Positions 1 to 10,703 of a stretch of 64,000 nt of DNA are shown in pieces. How positions within the stretch are numbered: the stretch's first letter is position 1; each line of letters opens with the position of its first letter. This DNA comes from Bursaphelenchus xylophilus (Eukaryota; Nematoda; Chromadorea; Rhabditida; Aphelenchoididae), in assembly GCA_904066235.2 (NCBI GenBank), contig CAJFCV020000005.1, positions 6,567,501-6,631,500 of the forward strand, written 5' to 3'. The notes below the pieces were generated by a model, which worked only from the letters and a program-made list of their open reading frames with translations, searched no databases and was not told where the DNA came from. The position numbers and the translations under genes were made by a program.

Positions 1-572
1 ATTGTCCGCGGGCACATAAGACTCCATTTCGAATTGCTCCACCTTTTCCAACGTTCTGTTTTAGCTTTAAGACAGAAATATGCCCGGTAGCCGAATATTT
101 ATACGCGACATCAGAAGTTTTATCCGACGACCCATCGTCGACTACTATAACCTCGTAAGTAAAATCCTTTTGCTTCTTTGCCCTCGTGTCCAAATATTCC
201 AAGCATTCGTCCAACATGACAGGCAGCCGTTCCTAATGGCCAAAATGAATAAAGAAGATACTCTTACCTCTTCATTCATAGCTGGGACAATCACGGAGAG
301 ATAACACTCAGATTCGCTAACTTCCAATTGACTTAGGGTTTTGCCACTCCCAGTGAGAAGATTTTGAAATGGTTCACCTTCTCCATTCGGCTTGTACTTC
401 CGTCTCGCCCGAACAGCATATTCCACCGTGTTCTTCCGCGGGCATGGATAAAGACGGGCAACACTAAAATACAACTCCATTGAAGTTAAAGATGAACTTA
501 CATATACAGACCCAAAAGGGCCGCAGGTACCGCGGCAAATACAAAAATCAGTAGGTCTGCACCTAAACCCAT
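1..572 (-). CDS. ALG5: ALG5, dolichyl-phosphate beta-glucosyltransferase (5' part, runs off window)
   Basis: Makes dolichyl-phosphate-glucose at the ER membrane for N-glycan precursor assembly. Three exons are visible: 572-502, 463-268 and 232 to beyond the window edge, with clean GT-AG introns and consistent frame. The N-terminus is a single hydrophobic signal-anchor (about residues 5-22). The GT-A glycosyltransferase 2 core follows, with SVIVPAMNEE around residues 80-89 and the nucleotide-binding VVDDGSSDKT about 30 residues later, then KQNVGKGGAIRNG. These motifs and their spacing match ALG5 rather than DPM1. The start follows TTTTCAG directly, as expected for a spliced-leader acceptor. 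The C-terminal half lies outside the window. Confidence 0.9.
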
Positions 573-936
573 CTGAAAATATCGACCCTTATTATAACAT
601 GTTTCCCTTATAGCGCAGATTAAGATAAAAAAACCAATTTTGTAAATATATACGTCAACTTATTTGTACAACATTTGAATTGTAAATTTGGAAGATCAAA
701 AAATTTTAGCCAAAAATATATTTATTTATTTTTGTTTGTTTTCGTCTCGGGAGACAACCTCGGTCACAATGCAATGTTGTAGGTTGCTTCTATACAAGTC
801 CCAGGATCGAAGTTCTTAAAATTGTGTGTAAAAGAAATGGTGATTCGCTGAGTTTCATTTCGACCGGTCGGTCATGGTCGGCCCAGTTTTCATACTCCTC
901 CCTTTTTTTCTTCAAATCCGGTAATTGTTGAAAAAG
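573..936. other. Divergent intergenic region
   Basis: AT-rich spacer between ALG5 (-) and the membrane protein gene (+). An ATG at 873 opens a short hydrophobic stretch (MVGPVFILLPFF) that would make a good signal peptide, but it cannot be joined to the next exon by a normal-length intron, so I do not annotate it. I see no other feature. Confidence 0.5.
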
Positions 937-2833
937 TTGTAGATAAGCATGATGATTACAGAGGTTATTGCATCGGCAACAATGGAAGTGTCTGCGAGGC
1001 CACTCGAGACTGTTACTATATGAGGTACTTGGACGACGGAATTGAACAGGAAGAGTTGGGATGTGACCATCAATTGTATGGTTTGCAGAAGGGGGATGAC
1101 ATGGCCACTCAACAGTGTTTCAGAAATGGTAATGCACCTCTATGCTACTTTTATTTTCTTTTAGAGTCCTCAATTCATTGTGTATGCAGAGACAGACCCA
1201 CATTTGAATGTAATCGGATCTTCTCCATGAAGTTTCAGGCCGTTGAATATGTTTCAACTCAAGCAGCAGCGCTTCTTGTGATTATGTTTATTGCTTTGAT
1301 CTGGTTGTTTTCTTTGAGCAAAACTTTCTTTAAATTCCTGGGGGCTTGGCCCAAAGAAAAGGAAGTTCCTTGGTATATCCATTACTTCTGTTTGTTCACT
1401 GAGATGTTGATTGTAAGTGTCACGATGTTTTACAGTCATCTTTCAGACATTGATGTCTTTCTATACGTTCCTGCATTTCAAGTTAACTCTGTTCCGCTGT
1501 GATTTGAAGGCAACCAATTCAGCCATGTAATTTGATAAAATTCTCATAATTTGTCTTCTGATATGTCATCTACAGTGAGGGACCTGATCCAATGGCAAAA
1601 AACGTCTCCTTTTGCATCCCGGAAGGGACCACAATGACTGCAAACCCTTTCCTTCTCCAAGCTAAAAAACCCCGCTTTGAAGAGCCCGCCTTGAAGGAAA
1701 GGGCGCGCTTTTCAAAGCGGAGTTTTTTAGCTTAGAGAAGGGAATGGTTTGGAGTCATTTTGGTCCCTTCCGGGATGCAAAATGAGACGTTTTTTGCCAT
1801 TGGATCCGGTCCCTCACTGTAAATACTATGTTTTAGTGCTGTGCCGGCCTTCTACCGTATGCCCGAATATGACAGAGGAATTTCTTTTGCTTCTTCATCC
1901 TTCTTCGCCACCTCATCGCTGTCTCTTCTTCGAGTTCTCATCTTGGTATGTGAATTTCTTTACACCCAATGCAATACTAAACATTACAGTTGAAGGGAAA
2001 GAACCAATTGAATAGAAAAGATGTGTTTATCTGGTCCGTCTTCGTCAAGTTGATCTGTTTGATGGCGATGTCTTTTTCCCATCGTTATCTTCAACTCACT
2101 ACTTACGATGACTTGGCCAGAAAACATTCCTGTTCTTTTAGAGAGGACCTACTGGATGTAAGGCCCTATTCAATATTACATGTATGATTAATTTAGTTTT
2201 CGGTATTATGCAACCAATTGACGCTTGTTTTTCTGTGTGGATCCTTCTTTGTGGATCTCGTTTATTACATCAGCCCGTCGTTCGAAAGTAAAAGCGCTCG
2301 ATGTAAGTGATCTTTATTTGATTACTTTCCCATCTCACATTTTTATTTGATTAGTTTCCTTTTATAAAAGATTGTTTTTTCCGAAAACTTTTTTTAAAGA
2401 TTACCTCCGATTGACAAAAAAAACGTTTAGGTGACAACGAAGTGTACTCGAGTACAATTGAAGCACCATTACTGCCCAAAGAATCACCGGAGATTGAGAT
2501 AGATGTCAAGAAAATGAGCGATGATATCTACAGTATATTTTTGCAAAACAAAAGCGAGAGAATTGTAATCGGAAGCATGGAAAAGAACTCGAATCCGGAG
2601 AAGATCGAGGTTTCCGATAGCAATTTTCATCTGGAGCCTCGACAAACCTGTTTTGTAAGTGTTATTTATCAGTTAAGTAATCATACTTGTTAATTACTTG
2701 TTTGATTGACTTTCTAATCCCGTTGAACTTGATTCAGGTTACGGTAGTCGGCCCCGCCCAGTCCAGCCTGACGAGTCGCTTCGGTTTCGCGACGGATTCG
2801 ACGATTTTCCAACGGCACATTATCTTGAAATAG
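937..2833 (+). CDS. Multi-pass membrane protein with Cys-rich three-finger-like ectodomain
   Basis: Not matched to a named family. Exons read as about 937-1128, 1165-1412, 1447-1526, 1837-1945, 1990-2157, 2197-2302, 2432-2654 and 2738-2833, all in compatible phase. The N-terminal part has eight cysteines ending in CVCRDRPTFECN, which resembles the closing C..CN of Ly6/activin-receptor three-finger domains. About five hydrophobic segments follow (for example around TQAAALLVIMFIALIWLF, SVFVKLICLMAMSF and LVFLCGSFFVDLVYYI), then a roughly 100-residue soluble acidic tail. A palindromic transposon-like element sits in the intron 1527-1836. The true start, with its signal peptide, was not resolved. 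Gene existence is well supported; function is unknown. Confidence 0.65.
1573..1819. mobile_element. Palindromic MITE, Tc1/mariner-like ends, TA target duplication
   Basis: A 247-bp near-perfect palindrome with arms of roughly 118 bp. It begins CAGTGAGGGACC and ends with the reverse complement GGTCCCTCACTG, flanked on both sides by TA (1571-1572 and 1820-1821). A CAGT-type end with TA duplication is characteristic of the Tc1/mariner superfamily. There is no coding capacity, so it is a non-autonomous foldback element. It lies entirely within an intron of the surrounding membrane protein gene. Confidence 0.85.
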
Positions 2834-3134
2834 ACTGACGTTCATTCATCCAACATTAAACTGACATTTACTTTCTTTTCGGGGAGTTAATACCGAGTAA
2901 TGGGAGGATCGTATGACGAGATGAAGATGGCACTGGAACCGGTAGAAGAAGCGACCGGCGTGAACAACACAATCGGATCCAAAGAAGCCTGGGGCGATGA
3001 TCCCGTAGGCCTCCTTTGAGTCGGAAACGGGTTCTCGGGATTCTCGAAGGGCGGTGGAATGGCGCTTTAAATTGTTTATCCCCATCTCTGCCGCAATTAG
3101 TTTTGTCTCTTTTTTCAGCACTTGTTAAGACAAC
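2834..3134. other. Intergenic, 3' and 5' flanks
   Basis: Spacer between two + strand genes. The last bases before the ground-like gene (TTTTTTCAGCACTTG) include an acceptor-like TTTTTTCAG suitable for trans-splicing of that gene. No other element is evident. Confidence 0.5.
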
Positions 3135-4264
3135 ATGAGGTTTCTGCTGATCGCCCTCTTCTTCCCGGCCACAGCCTTGGGTCTTTTCTTTAATTTGGGT
3201 GGTGGCGGTGGAGGTTGTGGATGTTGTCCTCAGCCAGCTTGCACACCAGCAGGTATATCAAAACTTTATTGTATCAAAGCGATTGTTTTAAATCAAATTG
3301 ATACTTTTTGCTTGTATTTCTAAATTCAGTATATACTATACAATGATACAATCACTCATAATTTTTGCCTACAGCTTCGTGTGGTGGCTGCGGTGGCTCG
3401 AGTTATGGTGCTGCCAGTTACGGAGGGTCCAGTTACGGTTCTTCATACTCAGCTCCCGCTTCTTATTCCGCTCCAGCCTCTTATGTTGGACCTGCTCCCG
3501 CTCCTTCATCGTATGTCCAACAACCAGTTGGCCGATATTCTTCTGGTCCTATTGGGTACTCTCAGCCTGTTTCGTATCAGGCGGCTCCAGCCGGAGGTTA
3601 CCAAGCAGCTCCAGCGGTTAGCTACCAACCAGCTCCTGTGGCTAGTTATCAATCCAGCAGTTATCAAGCCCCGGCTCCAGTCAGGTCTTCCTACCAAGCT
3701 CCGGCCGTTGGAGGATCGTATTCTGCTCCTCAAGCTGGATACAATGCCGGAAACAATGAACCTCCACAGTACTCTCCTGTAAGCGCTCAAGTCCTTCCAG
3801 CTTCCATCCCACAAGAATATGGCAGTGTAGCCGCTGCTGCCGCTTCTGGAGGTCGATTGGAGGAGGTTGCAGAGGTAAGCAGAGTTCGTATGACTTCTTA
3901 GAGTACTTGCGAATGAATTCAATATAATTTTCCTTTCAAGGAGGAAGACTCAACCATCGAATCCAAGCAGAACACTACCCTTAGTATCGCCCCAGAACCC
4001 AATGCTCCAATTGACATCTCGCAATTGACCTTGACTAATGACACTGAGTGCAACAACGAAGATCTCCGTCAGATCGTCAAGAGCAACATGAGCGATGACC
4101 TCAACTCCTCCAAAAGGCTTATCCAATTGGCTGCTGAGTCCAAGTTCGGCGGTCGATTTGATGTGATCTGTTCAGCAAGTGACTTCAGTTATGTCACGAA
4201 TACAGAATTATTCTGCCAAGAGACACAGGAAAAGGTCTCCTGCTATGCCTACAGACAGTTATAA
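3135..4264 (+). CDS. Secreted ground-like (GRL) domain protein
   Basis: A 313-residue nematode hedgehog-related (ground-like) secreted protein, a class linked to cuticle and extracellular matrix. Exons are 3135-3252, 3375-3874 and 3941-4264. A signal peptide (MRFLLIALFFPATALG) is followed by a Gly/Cys-rich stretch with CGCCPQPAC. A long Tyr/Ser/Pro/Ala repeat region comes next (SYSAPASY and SYQAPAP type units). The C-terminal domain carries the ground-like signature: CNNEDLRQIV, then a FDVICSASDFSYV block, then FCQETQEKVSCYAY. The Tyr-rich repeats suggest cross-linkable matrix. The final acceptor is TTTCAAG. No close orthologue name can be given from sequence alone. Confidence 0.9.
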
Positions 4265-4377
4265 CCTCCCATCGACTCTAAGAACACCTCATCTCAGGCA
4301 TTGTATCTGTAATATACCTTGTTATTGACTATCGTCATGTACTTTATTGTTGGAAAAATATAATTTATTCATAACTA

Positions 4378-5017
4378 CAGGGTCTTACAAAAAACGTGAA
4401 GGAAAGTGGAAGGCTATAACTTCCGGCGGAGGCGGCGCAGAGACTTCGTATTTGAAATATGTATTTTTAAAAGACATAAGTTTTTGTCTACGAAATAACA
4501 AGCTTTTAAAGTGCAAACTGAGGTCGCTACGACCTTCTGAAGTAGAGGCATCTCTACCCCGAAAACCAGGCTTTTTCGGTTGAAAATGATCGAGAAATTT
4601 CGGACTTTTTCGGTTGAAAATCACCAGGAAATGTTGGATTTTTTGGGGGGTTTCGATATGGGTGATGTTGAAAAAGAGGAGGAAAGTGCCAACACTTGCA
4701 AATTATGCAAAAACTCAAATAAAAAGAAAAAAATCATTTACCAAACCCCCAAAAAATCCAACATTTCCTGGTGATTTTCAACCGAAAAAGTCCGAAATTT
4801 CTCGATCATTTTCAACCGAAAAAACCTGGTTTTCGGGGTAGAGATGCCTCTACTTCAGAAGGTCGTAGCGAACTCAGTTTGCACTTTAAAAGCTTGTTAT
4901 TTCGTAGACAAAAACTTATGTCTTTTAAAAATACACATTTCAAATACAAAGTCTCTGCGCCGCCTCCGCCGGAAGTTATAGCCTTCCACTTTCCTTCACG
5001 TTTTTTGTAAGACCCTG
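4378..5017. mobile_element. Large palindromic foldback element, TA target duplication
   Basis: A 640-bp inverted repeat with arms of about 290 bp that are nearly identical and a short unpaired centre around 4665-4740. Termini are CAGGGTCTTAC and GTAAGACCCTG, flanked by TA at 4376-4377 and 5018-5019. Reading frames within it (for example 4385-4624 minus and 4771-5010 plus) are mirror images of each other and not genes. It ends only about 54 bp before the ATG of the downstream kinase, so it occupies that gene's proximal promoter. Ends and TA duplication suggest a Tc1/mariner-related non-autonomous element. Confidence 0.85.
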
Positions 5018-5071
5018 TATAAAACAATTTAAATTAAAATTTTCATCATTTATACAATTGTTCTTTGAGAA

Positions 5072-6848
5072 ATGGCCGATGATCTAGCTGGAGAAGTAGA
5101 TCAGATCAAAGAATTACTATCGGGGAAAGTAATCGACGATTTCAAAGTTTTAAAAGCCATCGCCTCCGGTTAGATATCTACTCGTTACTATGTCTATTGT
5201 TTAGGAGGATACGGAGCAACATTTGCAGTGCAGCATGTCAAGTCCAAAACTCCCGCCTGCCTAAAAGTAATGGTCATCCTGCATCGAAGAAATCAATCTT
5301 TAGGTGGCATTAAACTCCAACAGAATTCTAAGTCTCGAAACCTCCGTCATGAAATTGTTTATCGACAAACAACCGCAGGAACGCTCTCGCCATCTCTGCC
5401 GGATCTATACCAATGGCACTATCAACCTTGTAGTAGATGGAATTATCAAAGAAGTCTACTATGTGGTCATGGAGTTTCTGCCGGGGAATCTTGTTAGCTT
5501 TATCTCTCAATATAAGGGATACGATTATCTGATATGTGGATGTGAGTTGGCTCTTCAGATGTTAAATGTAAGCGGTATACTGTAATGCAGTGCTATATCT
5601 GCATTAAGGGTCTCTATAATATGCATTGTTTGGGCATCTTACATCGAGATATCAAGGCAGAGAACGTAGGCTTCAGAAATGGAAAGACAGCTGTTCTTTT
5701 GGACTTTGGGTTGGCCAGAATAATAACCGATGTTGATGGAAATATCAGATCAACAAGATCCCGAGTATGTGTTAGAGGAACAAACGAATGGGCTAGTGGA
5801 AATTGCGAAAGAGGAATGGAACAGGTAAAGCTACAATGGATGACAAAGAAGTAAATAAAGCCGACTTAACATTCAAGCGACTGAGCCAAAGCAGGCCGCC
5901 AGTAGCATGGATTGCGGAAAAAAGGCCCGCCAGTCAAAAAGGTCCGCAAAAAAAGATTCTTCTAACGAAGCTGATGTCAGTAAGACCTAGAGGGGTGCAG
6001 GGTAATCGACCGCGATGACTTAGAAAATACAATTCATTTTTTCTAATTTTTGCTTGTTTGTCTTAACAAGTAAATAGTACTGTAAATTATATATAGCAAT
6101 TAGAAATTACTACTTTACAGTACTGCTTATGAAAAAAAGTAAAAATCAGAAAAAATATATTAGATTTTTGAAATCTATGCCATCGTTTGCCCTACAGGTC
6201 TCACAACCTACACTATCTTATATTTATATTTGTTAAGTCTTTCCCGAGTCCATGCCGTTACAGTATCCCCATTACCGCAGGAAATTAAGCCCTAATATTA
6301 TCCGAAACGGAATTCCATACTACCTGCGCCTTATCTTGACACAAACAGTCCCTTGAATGTTAAGGGCCGAGTTGATGATTTGATGGGATGGATGTACACC
6401 TTGACCGAGTTATTCTACCACAACGATGACTTGAATTGCTTACCTTGGGCTGAATACGAGAAGAATGAACGTCTCAGACACTTGATGAAGTCCCCTCATC
6501 TTCCTGCTAATCTCATACTTAGAGATCTCCCTAATGAATTCTACCAGATATATGTAAGTAATTCACATAATATCTTCAACTTGATTCCAGGCCTACTTAC
6601 ACACGTTATCTCGAATGGATCAACCCAATTACCAATATATCATTCTGCTGTTATTGAGAGCCAAGAAGAAGTTTTCCATTTTGAAGACAAGAGATATGAA
6701 CAAAAATCATAAGACGGCCAAGGACAAGGAGAAGAACGAGATTAGGACCAAATACGACCCTCTTATGAACAAAGTTGACGCTCTAAAAGACGTGGAACAA
6801 TACAACAACGAAATGGAGGAAGTGTTTGATATTGTTTTTGGTAATTAA
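5072..6848 (+). CDS. CK1/TTBK-like protein kinase (nematode expansion)
   Basis: Serine/threonine kinase of the casein kinase 1 group, the branch greatly expanded in nematodes. The start is MADDLAGEVDQIK, and the Gly-rich loop is ASGGYGATFAV. The catalytic loop HRDIKAENVGF and the LLDFGLARI metal loop are intact, so it is probably active. CK1-type RGTNEWAS replaces the usual RGT-x-RYAS, then GRVDDLMGWMYTL continues the fold, followed by a basic coiled tail (NKNHKTAKDKEKNE). The intron 5825-6364 is unusually long and its acceptor (TGTTAAG) is weak, but the joined frame (GMEQ/GRVDDL) matches the family best. An alternative acceptor at 6341 would give a different junction. Its promoter region is occupied by the 640-bp foldback element. 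Confidence 0.75.
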
Positions 6849-6876
6849 AACAATGAATAAACACATTCCACGGTAA

Positions 6877-7537
6877 TTACTTTGAGAGCTCTTCTTTGGC
6901 GGCCAATTTATTCCTCGTTTTTCTTTTTTCCTCGGGGGCAAATGGGTTCTCCTGTTTGTAAAAATCGCGCAATAATTGAATTGATCGATCCATATCCACA
7001 TTTCGTATGACCTCAATCTGGGCTTCATGTTTGAAGTCCTCATTGGACATTACACTCCCCATCCCCCCGAACCTTTCATTCGGCGCTCCGAAGACAACTC
7101 TCTTCACTTTCAGTTGATACAGTGCTGATGAACACATACAACACGGCTCGAGATTTACGTATACATCAGATTCACTGAACACCTGCAAGAAAGAAACAGC
7201 GTGCGTTCTCCTTACTGTTCTTGCATCTTTTTGATTCTCTTGGCACCATCTTGTAACCTCTTCCACTGCTTTCATTTCTGCGTGCAGAGTTGGGTTAGCC
7301 ATTCTAGAGTATTTGAAAATGATATGAAGGTGAGTTACCGATTGACGTCGTTATGACCTCGACCTATGATCATCCCATCATATACAAATACACAACCAAC
7401 CGGGACTTCGTTGCATTCAAGCGACTTTACTGCCACCTTGTAAGCCTAAACTATTAAACCGCCTAGTTTCCATTATAACACCATACCTCATTGTACATTT
7501 TTTGATCAAATCCGGAGAGCTCATGAAGTCTGCTCAT
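6877..7537 (-). CDS. ADAT2: ADAT2-like tRNA-specific adenosine deaminase catalytic subunit
   Basis: Catalytic subunit of the heterodimeric deaminase that converts A34 to inosine in tRNA anticodons. It has the deaminase zinc signature: HAE in NPTLHAEMKA, and PCCMC (PCxxC) in YVNLEPCCMCSSAL. VPVGCVFVYDG lies upstream and GAPNERFGGMGSV downstream, as in Tad2/ADAT2. The start MSRLHELSGFDQKMYNEAY is preceded immediately by TATATTAG, a good trans-splice acceptor. An internal 33-bp intron (7183-7215) is a multiple of three and stays open if retained. It lies 120 bp downstream of LIN-54 on the same strand, suggesting an operon. Confidence 0.9.
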
Positions 7538-7657
7538 CTAATATAACCGTATTTTGACAAACTTTTTAGATTACGCAAAAGATAACTGTACTTTTTGTTA
7601 TAAAACGAATAAATATTATCCTTCCCAAAGATATATACACTTAATTTATTGTAAAAC

Positions 7658-8917
7658 TTATAGATTGACAGTCTTGTGTCCGCCTTTGGCGCTCTCTACG
7701 ATCTGTCCGATGCATCGTGAGAACTCAATGAGGATTCCCCTCTCCATTTCTTCTTTGATGTCTTCCTCGGATTTTTGTGTTATCGTATTTTCCATTTCTT
7801 GTGCATATGAGACCAAGCACATTGTGGTCGCTTCAATTACATCGTCGGTCATGTAAAACCAAGGCTGTCCTTTGGGATCGTTGGCGTCGTTGTCACCATC
7901 AGAATCATCATCACTCGGGCTGTCTCCCCGATTATCATTGGCTGCAGCGGCCGCTAATTGAGCAAGTCCTGCGGCACTGAACTTTTCTCGGAAACGGAGT
8001 GCTCGATCATGTTCTGTGTTCTTACACGAGTTACATTTACATCTCTCAGTGCAAGGGACTTTAGCCTAAAAAATATATAGGAATTAGATTTTTTAATGCA
8101 TACCTCATAACATTCGCAGTAGTTCTTCAGGCAATTTGATTTCTTACAATTACATCCTTTTTGGTGTAATCTCTCCAAATCGGCAGCTTTCCCAACCTTG
8201 GCAGCAACACCTAAACCCGAAATTCGATATTATACTCCACTACTTACCAATTTTTGGTTTGAATGCATGAGGATTCCGATCCAGCGAGCTCTTGATAGCT
8301 TTACTCCGTTCAGATTCGTGCTCAAGGTTATTATGACAGTCTTTACAATTACAATCCAAACAGAATTCTCCATTTGCAAAGCAATCGCAATATAATTTTA
8401 GGCACTGAGACTTGGTGCAATTACAATTCTTCCTTTTTCCTGAACCCTTTTTGCTGAAAAAACGTTACCTAAAATCTGTAAGAGGTCCTACCTTTTCTTT
8501 GGTTGTGGATTCAACGGACCACCAAGGATTGAAGTCGACTTGCTCGTGGAATTTCTTGCAAGTTGATAGTACGATTGAGAAGGCTTGAGAACTGTAGACT
8601 TTATCTCCTAAAGAGAGAATAAAATATGTAATATAACTTACACATGCTTCAAACGTCGTGCCTTTCCTTACAGAATAGTTTGCAGAGGTTGAAGGTTGAA
8701 AGAATTGACTTGGAGATCGGAATTGACTAAAATAATATAATCAAGTAAGGTACTGAATTTAGGCATACTTACACAGATTGAGATCGATTTGGTTCTATGA
8801 AAACAGGAGTTTCCTCAGTGTATGGTGCGTTCTAAACAAAATGTTCCAAAAATAATAGTACTTTACCTGAACCTGATATTGCAGTTGTTCCGTCTCAAAT
8901 TCGTTTTCAGCAGACAT
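7658..8917 (-). CDS. lin-54: LIN-54-like tesmin/CXC DNA-binding protein
   Basis: DNA-binding subunit of the DREAM/MuvB cell-cycle repressor complex, recognising CHR promoter elements. Two cysteine-rich CXC domains are visible: the first with [20 protein letters not shown], and the second with [19 protein letters not shown] ending in CKCNSCKN. The short linker is [12 protein letters not shown] conserved C-terminal helical tail follows ([20 protein letters not shown] and [10 protein letters not shown]). The protein is built from many small exons starting at [13 protein letters not shown]. At around 350 residues it is shorter than the vertebrate protein. An AATAAA for the minus strand lies in the 120-bp gap before ADAT2. 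Confidence 0.9.
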
Positions 8918-9624
8918 AATCCCGTTTTCAAAACCCGAAAATTACACAAAATCGAGGTAGCAAGCTCGGCGGGAATTTGTCGCATTCGAACGTTCAAAAA
9001 GCTTTGATGCAGAATGCCAGAAATATTGGTATACGAAAAGTCTTGTGGCTCGTCTGCTCTGGCGCAATCAAACAGAAGCTGATTACTAAACAAAGTTCTA
9101 CCTGCAGTACACCACATGAAAAACGTTTCATACCATTTTAAATTTATAATATTACTATGTAGAGAGAAAGAAGAGTACTTCTACATTTTTTGGGAATTCT
9201 AATGTTATTTTCATTTTGTGTTACGTATGTGTGTAAGATAGGCCAGCTCCTCGGATTTTTTGTATTTTGTAATTAAGGTAAAAAATACCCCCTTGTGATT
9301 TCGATTTCTATGAAAGATACTACATCAAGCTTGATGCATCAAGATAATTATCTAGTCCCGCAACGAAAACAAATTCGAGTTCCCTGGCATTGTCTTACTG
9401 TAGGCACTGGTGGCCCATCTCACTGACTCAAACGTGTTTCCATATTTTTTCTGACCGTGCATTTTTATGCGGCCTTCTAAATCTTTACAGTTTTGTTACT
9501 TTTATATGCGATTGAGTAATGGAACGTTCTAAATTATTGAGGTCCTATTGAGACTTATCCGCGAATTTAATTTTGGTCAATTTATTTCAAAATCGTTTTT
9601 TTAGCTTGTGTTACCTTCTTCACT
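8918..9624. other. Divergent promoter region lin-54 / rpl-12
   Basis: About 700 bp between two divergent genes. A TTTTTTAG acceptor ends at 9604, just upstream of the rpl-12 start codon, and is a likely spliced-leader site. Short reading frames here have no coding character. No repeat was recognised. Confidence 0.5.
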
Positions 9625-10406
9625 ATGCCGCCAAAGTTCGACCCCAATGAGATCAAGATCGTGTACCTGAGATGCGTTGGAGGTGAAGTTGGTGCCACGT
9701 CAGCTCTGGCCCCCAAAGTTGGTCCTCTCGGTTTGTCCCCAAAGAAGATCGGTGAAGATATCGCCAAGGCTACCCAAGACTGGAAGGGACTCAAAGTTAC
9801 ATGCAAGCTTACCATCCAAAACCGTGTTGCCAAGATCGATGTTGTTCCCTCAGCTGCCTCTCTGATCATTAAGGAATTGAAGGAGCCTCCTCGGGACCGC
9901 AAGAAGGTCAAGAACGGTACGCTCTTTGGAAGAATGGCTGTTGCGGCTTAGGCTAAAACATTTGTTATAGAGAAAAATTAGGGTCGAGAGCCTCAAGGGC
10001 CTCATCCCACAGTTCTCTGGACTGAATTTCCGGTCCAGAGTTCTGCTAGTCTTATCCTCATGCTGCATTTTGTAATGGTAAGCAGCAGATTTGTGGAAAC
10101 GATCGGTGGGAAGATGAAGGAGGTTTGAATTTTCATTAAATGTTTTGTTTTTAGTGCGCCACGGTGGAGATTTGACATTCGATCAGATTCTTAAGATTGC
10201 CCGCACAATGAGACCCCGATCCATGGCAAAGAAACTTGAGGGAACCGTGAAGGAGATCCTCGGTAAGAATTGTGTCCTTTTTGTCATTTCAATAATGTGG
10301 TTTTTTAGGTACCGCCCAGTCCGTTGGGTGCACCATCGATGGAAACCACCCTCATGATGTCGTCGAACAGATCCGCAGCGGTGAACTCGAAGTCCCAGAA
10401 GAGTAA
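9625..10406 (+). CDS. rpl-12: 60S ribosomal protein L12 (uL11)
   Basis: Large-subunit stalk-base protein that binds the GTPase-centre rRNA. The model gives 165 residues, the usual length for eukaryotic L12. Exons are 9625-9916, 10155-10262 and 10309-10406. It starts [20 protein letters not shown], with [18 protein letters not shown] and [20 protein letters not shown] as typical conserved blocks, and ends SGELEVPEE. The first intron (9917-10154) is far longer than the second and contains an alternative donor and a hairpin, described separately. Confidence 0.97.
10015..10083 (+). promoter_or_regulatory. Candidate rpl-12 poison splice donor and hairpin
   Basis: Inside rpl-12 intron 1. A perfect 8-bp stem (CTCTGGAC 10015-10022 with GTCCAGAG 10033-10040) precedes an alternative donor GTAAGC at 10078, which fits consensus better than the productive donor GTACGC at 9917. 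Use of the distal donor adds 161 nt and puts an in-frame TAG at 9949-9951 in the message. In C. elegans, rpl-12 is known to produce such unproductive mRNAs degraded by nonsense-mediated decay; its presence here is inferred. Confidence 0.55.
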
Positions 10407-10703
10407 ATGAATATTTTTTGTTGTGTTGTTGTTTTTTTATGAACTATAATACAGGTTCTCGTTATGATCTTCATCGGTGTATGTTTAATACAGTTTGTTC
10501 AACTTTGAATTACGGATTGATTGATGCTCGAAATGGGCCTGGTATCGGAAATACCCGCTTCGTGGTGTAATTGAAATTTGGTCTCATGGGGAGGGGGAGG
10601 GCAATTCTGTTAAATTGAATGGATTGTGCCGGGTGAAAGCGCCTTCCGGCGTTTTGCATTCTGTTAAGACCTGTTACTCCATCTAAGAGGACTGGTTTCG
10701 TCC

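Noticed and set aside
873..958. A 22-nt GTAATT...TTGTAG segment joining a signal peptide (MVGPVFILLPFF) to the three-finger ectodomain
   Set aside because: Shorter than any other intron here (minimum 33 bp) and the joined codons run into TAA, so the frames do not match.
4385..5027. Four open frames with repeated sequence as possible genes
   Set aside because: They are mirror-image reads of the two arms of the 640-bp foldback element.
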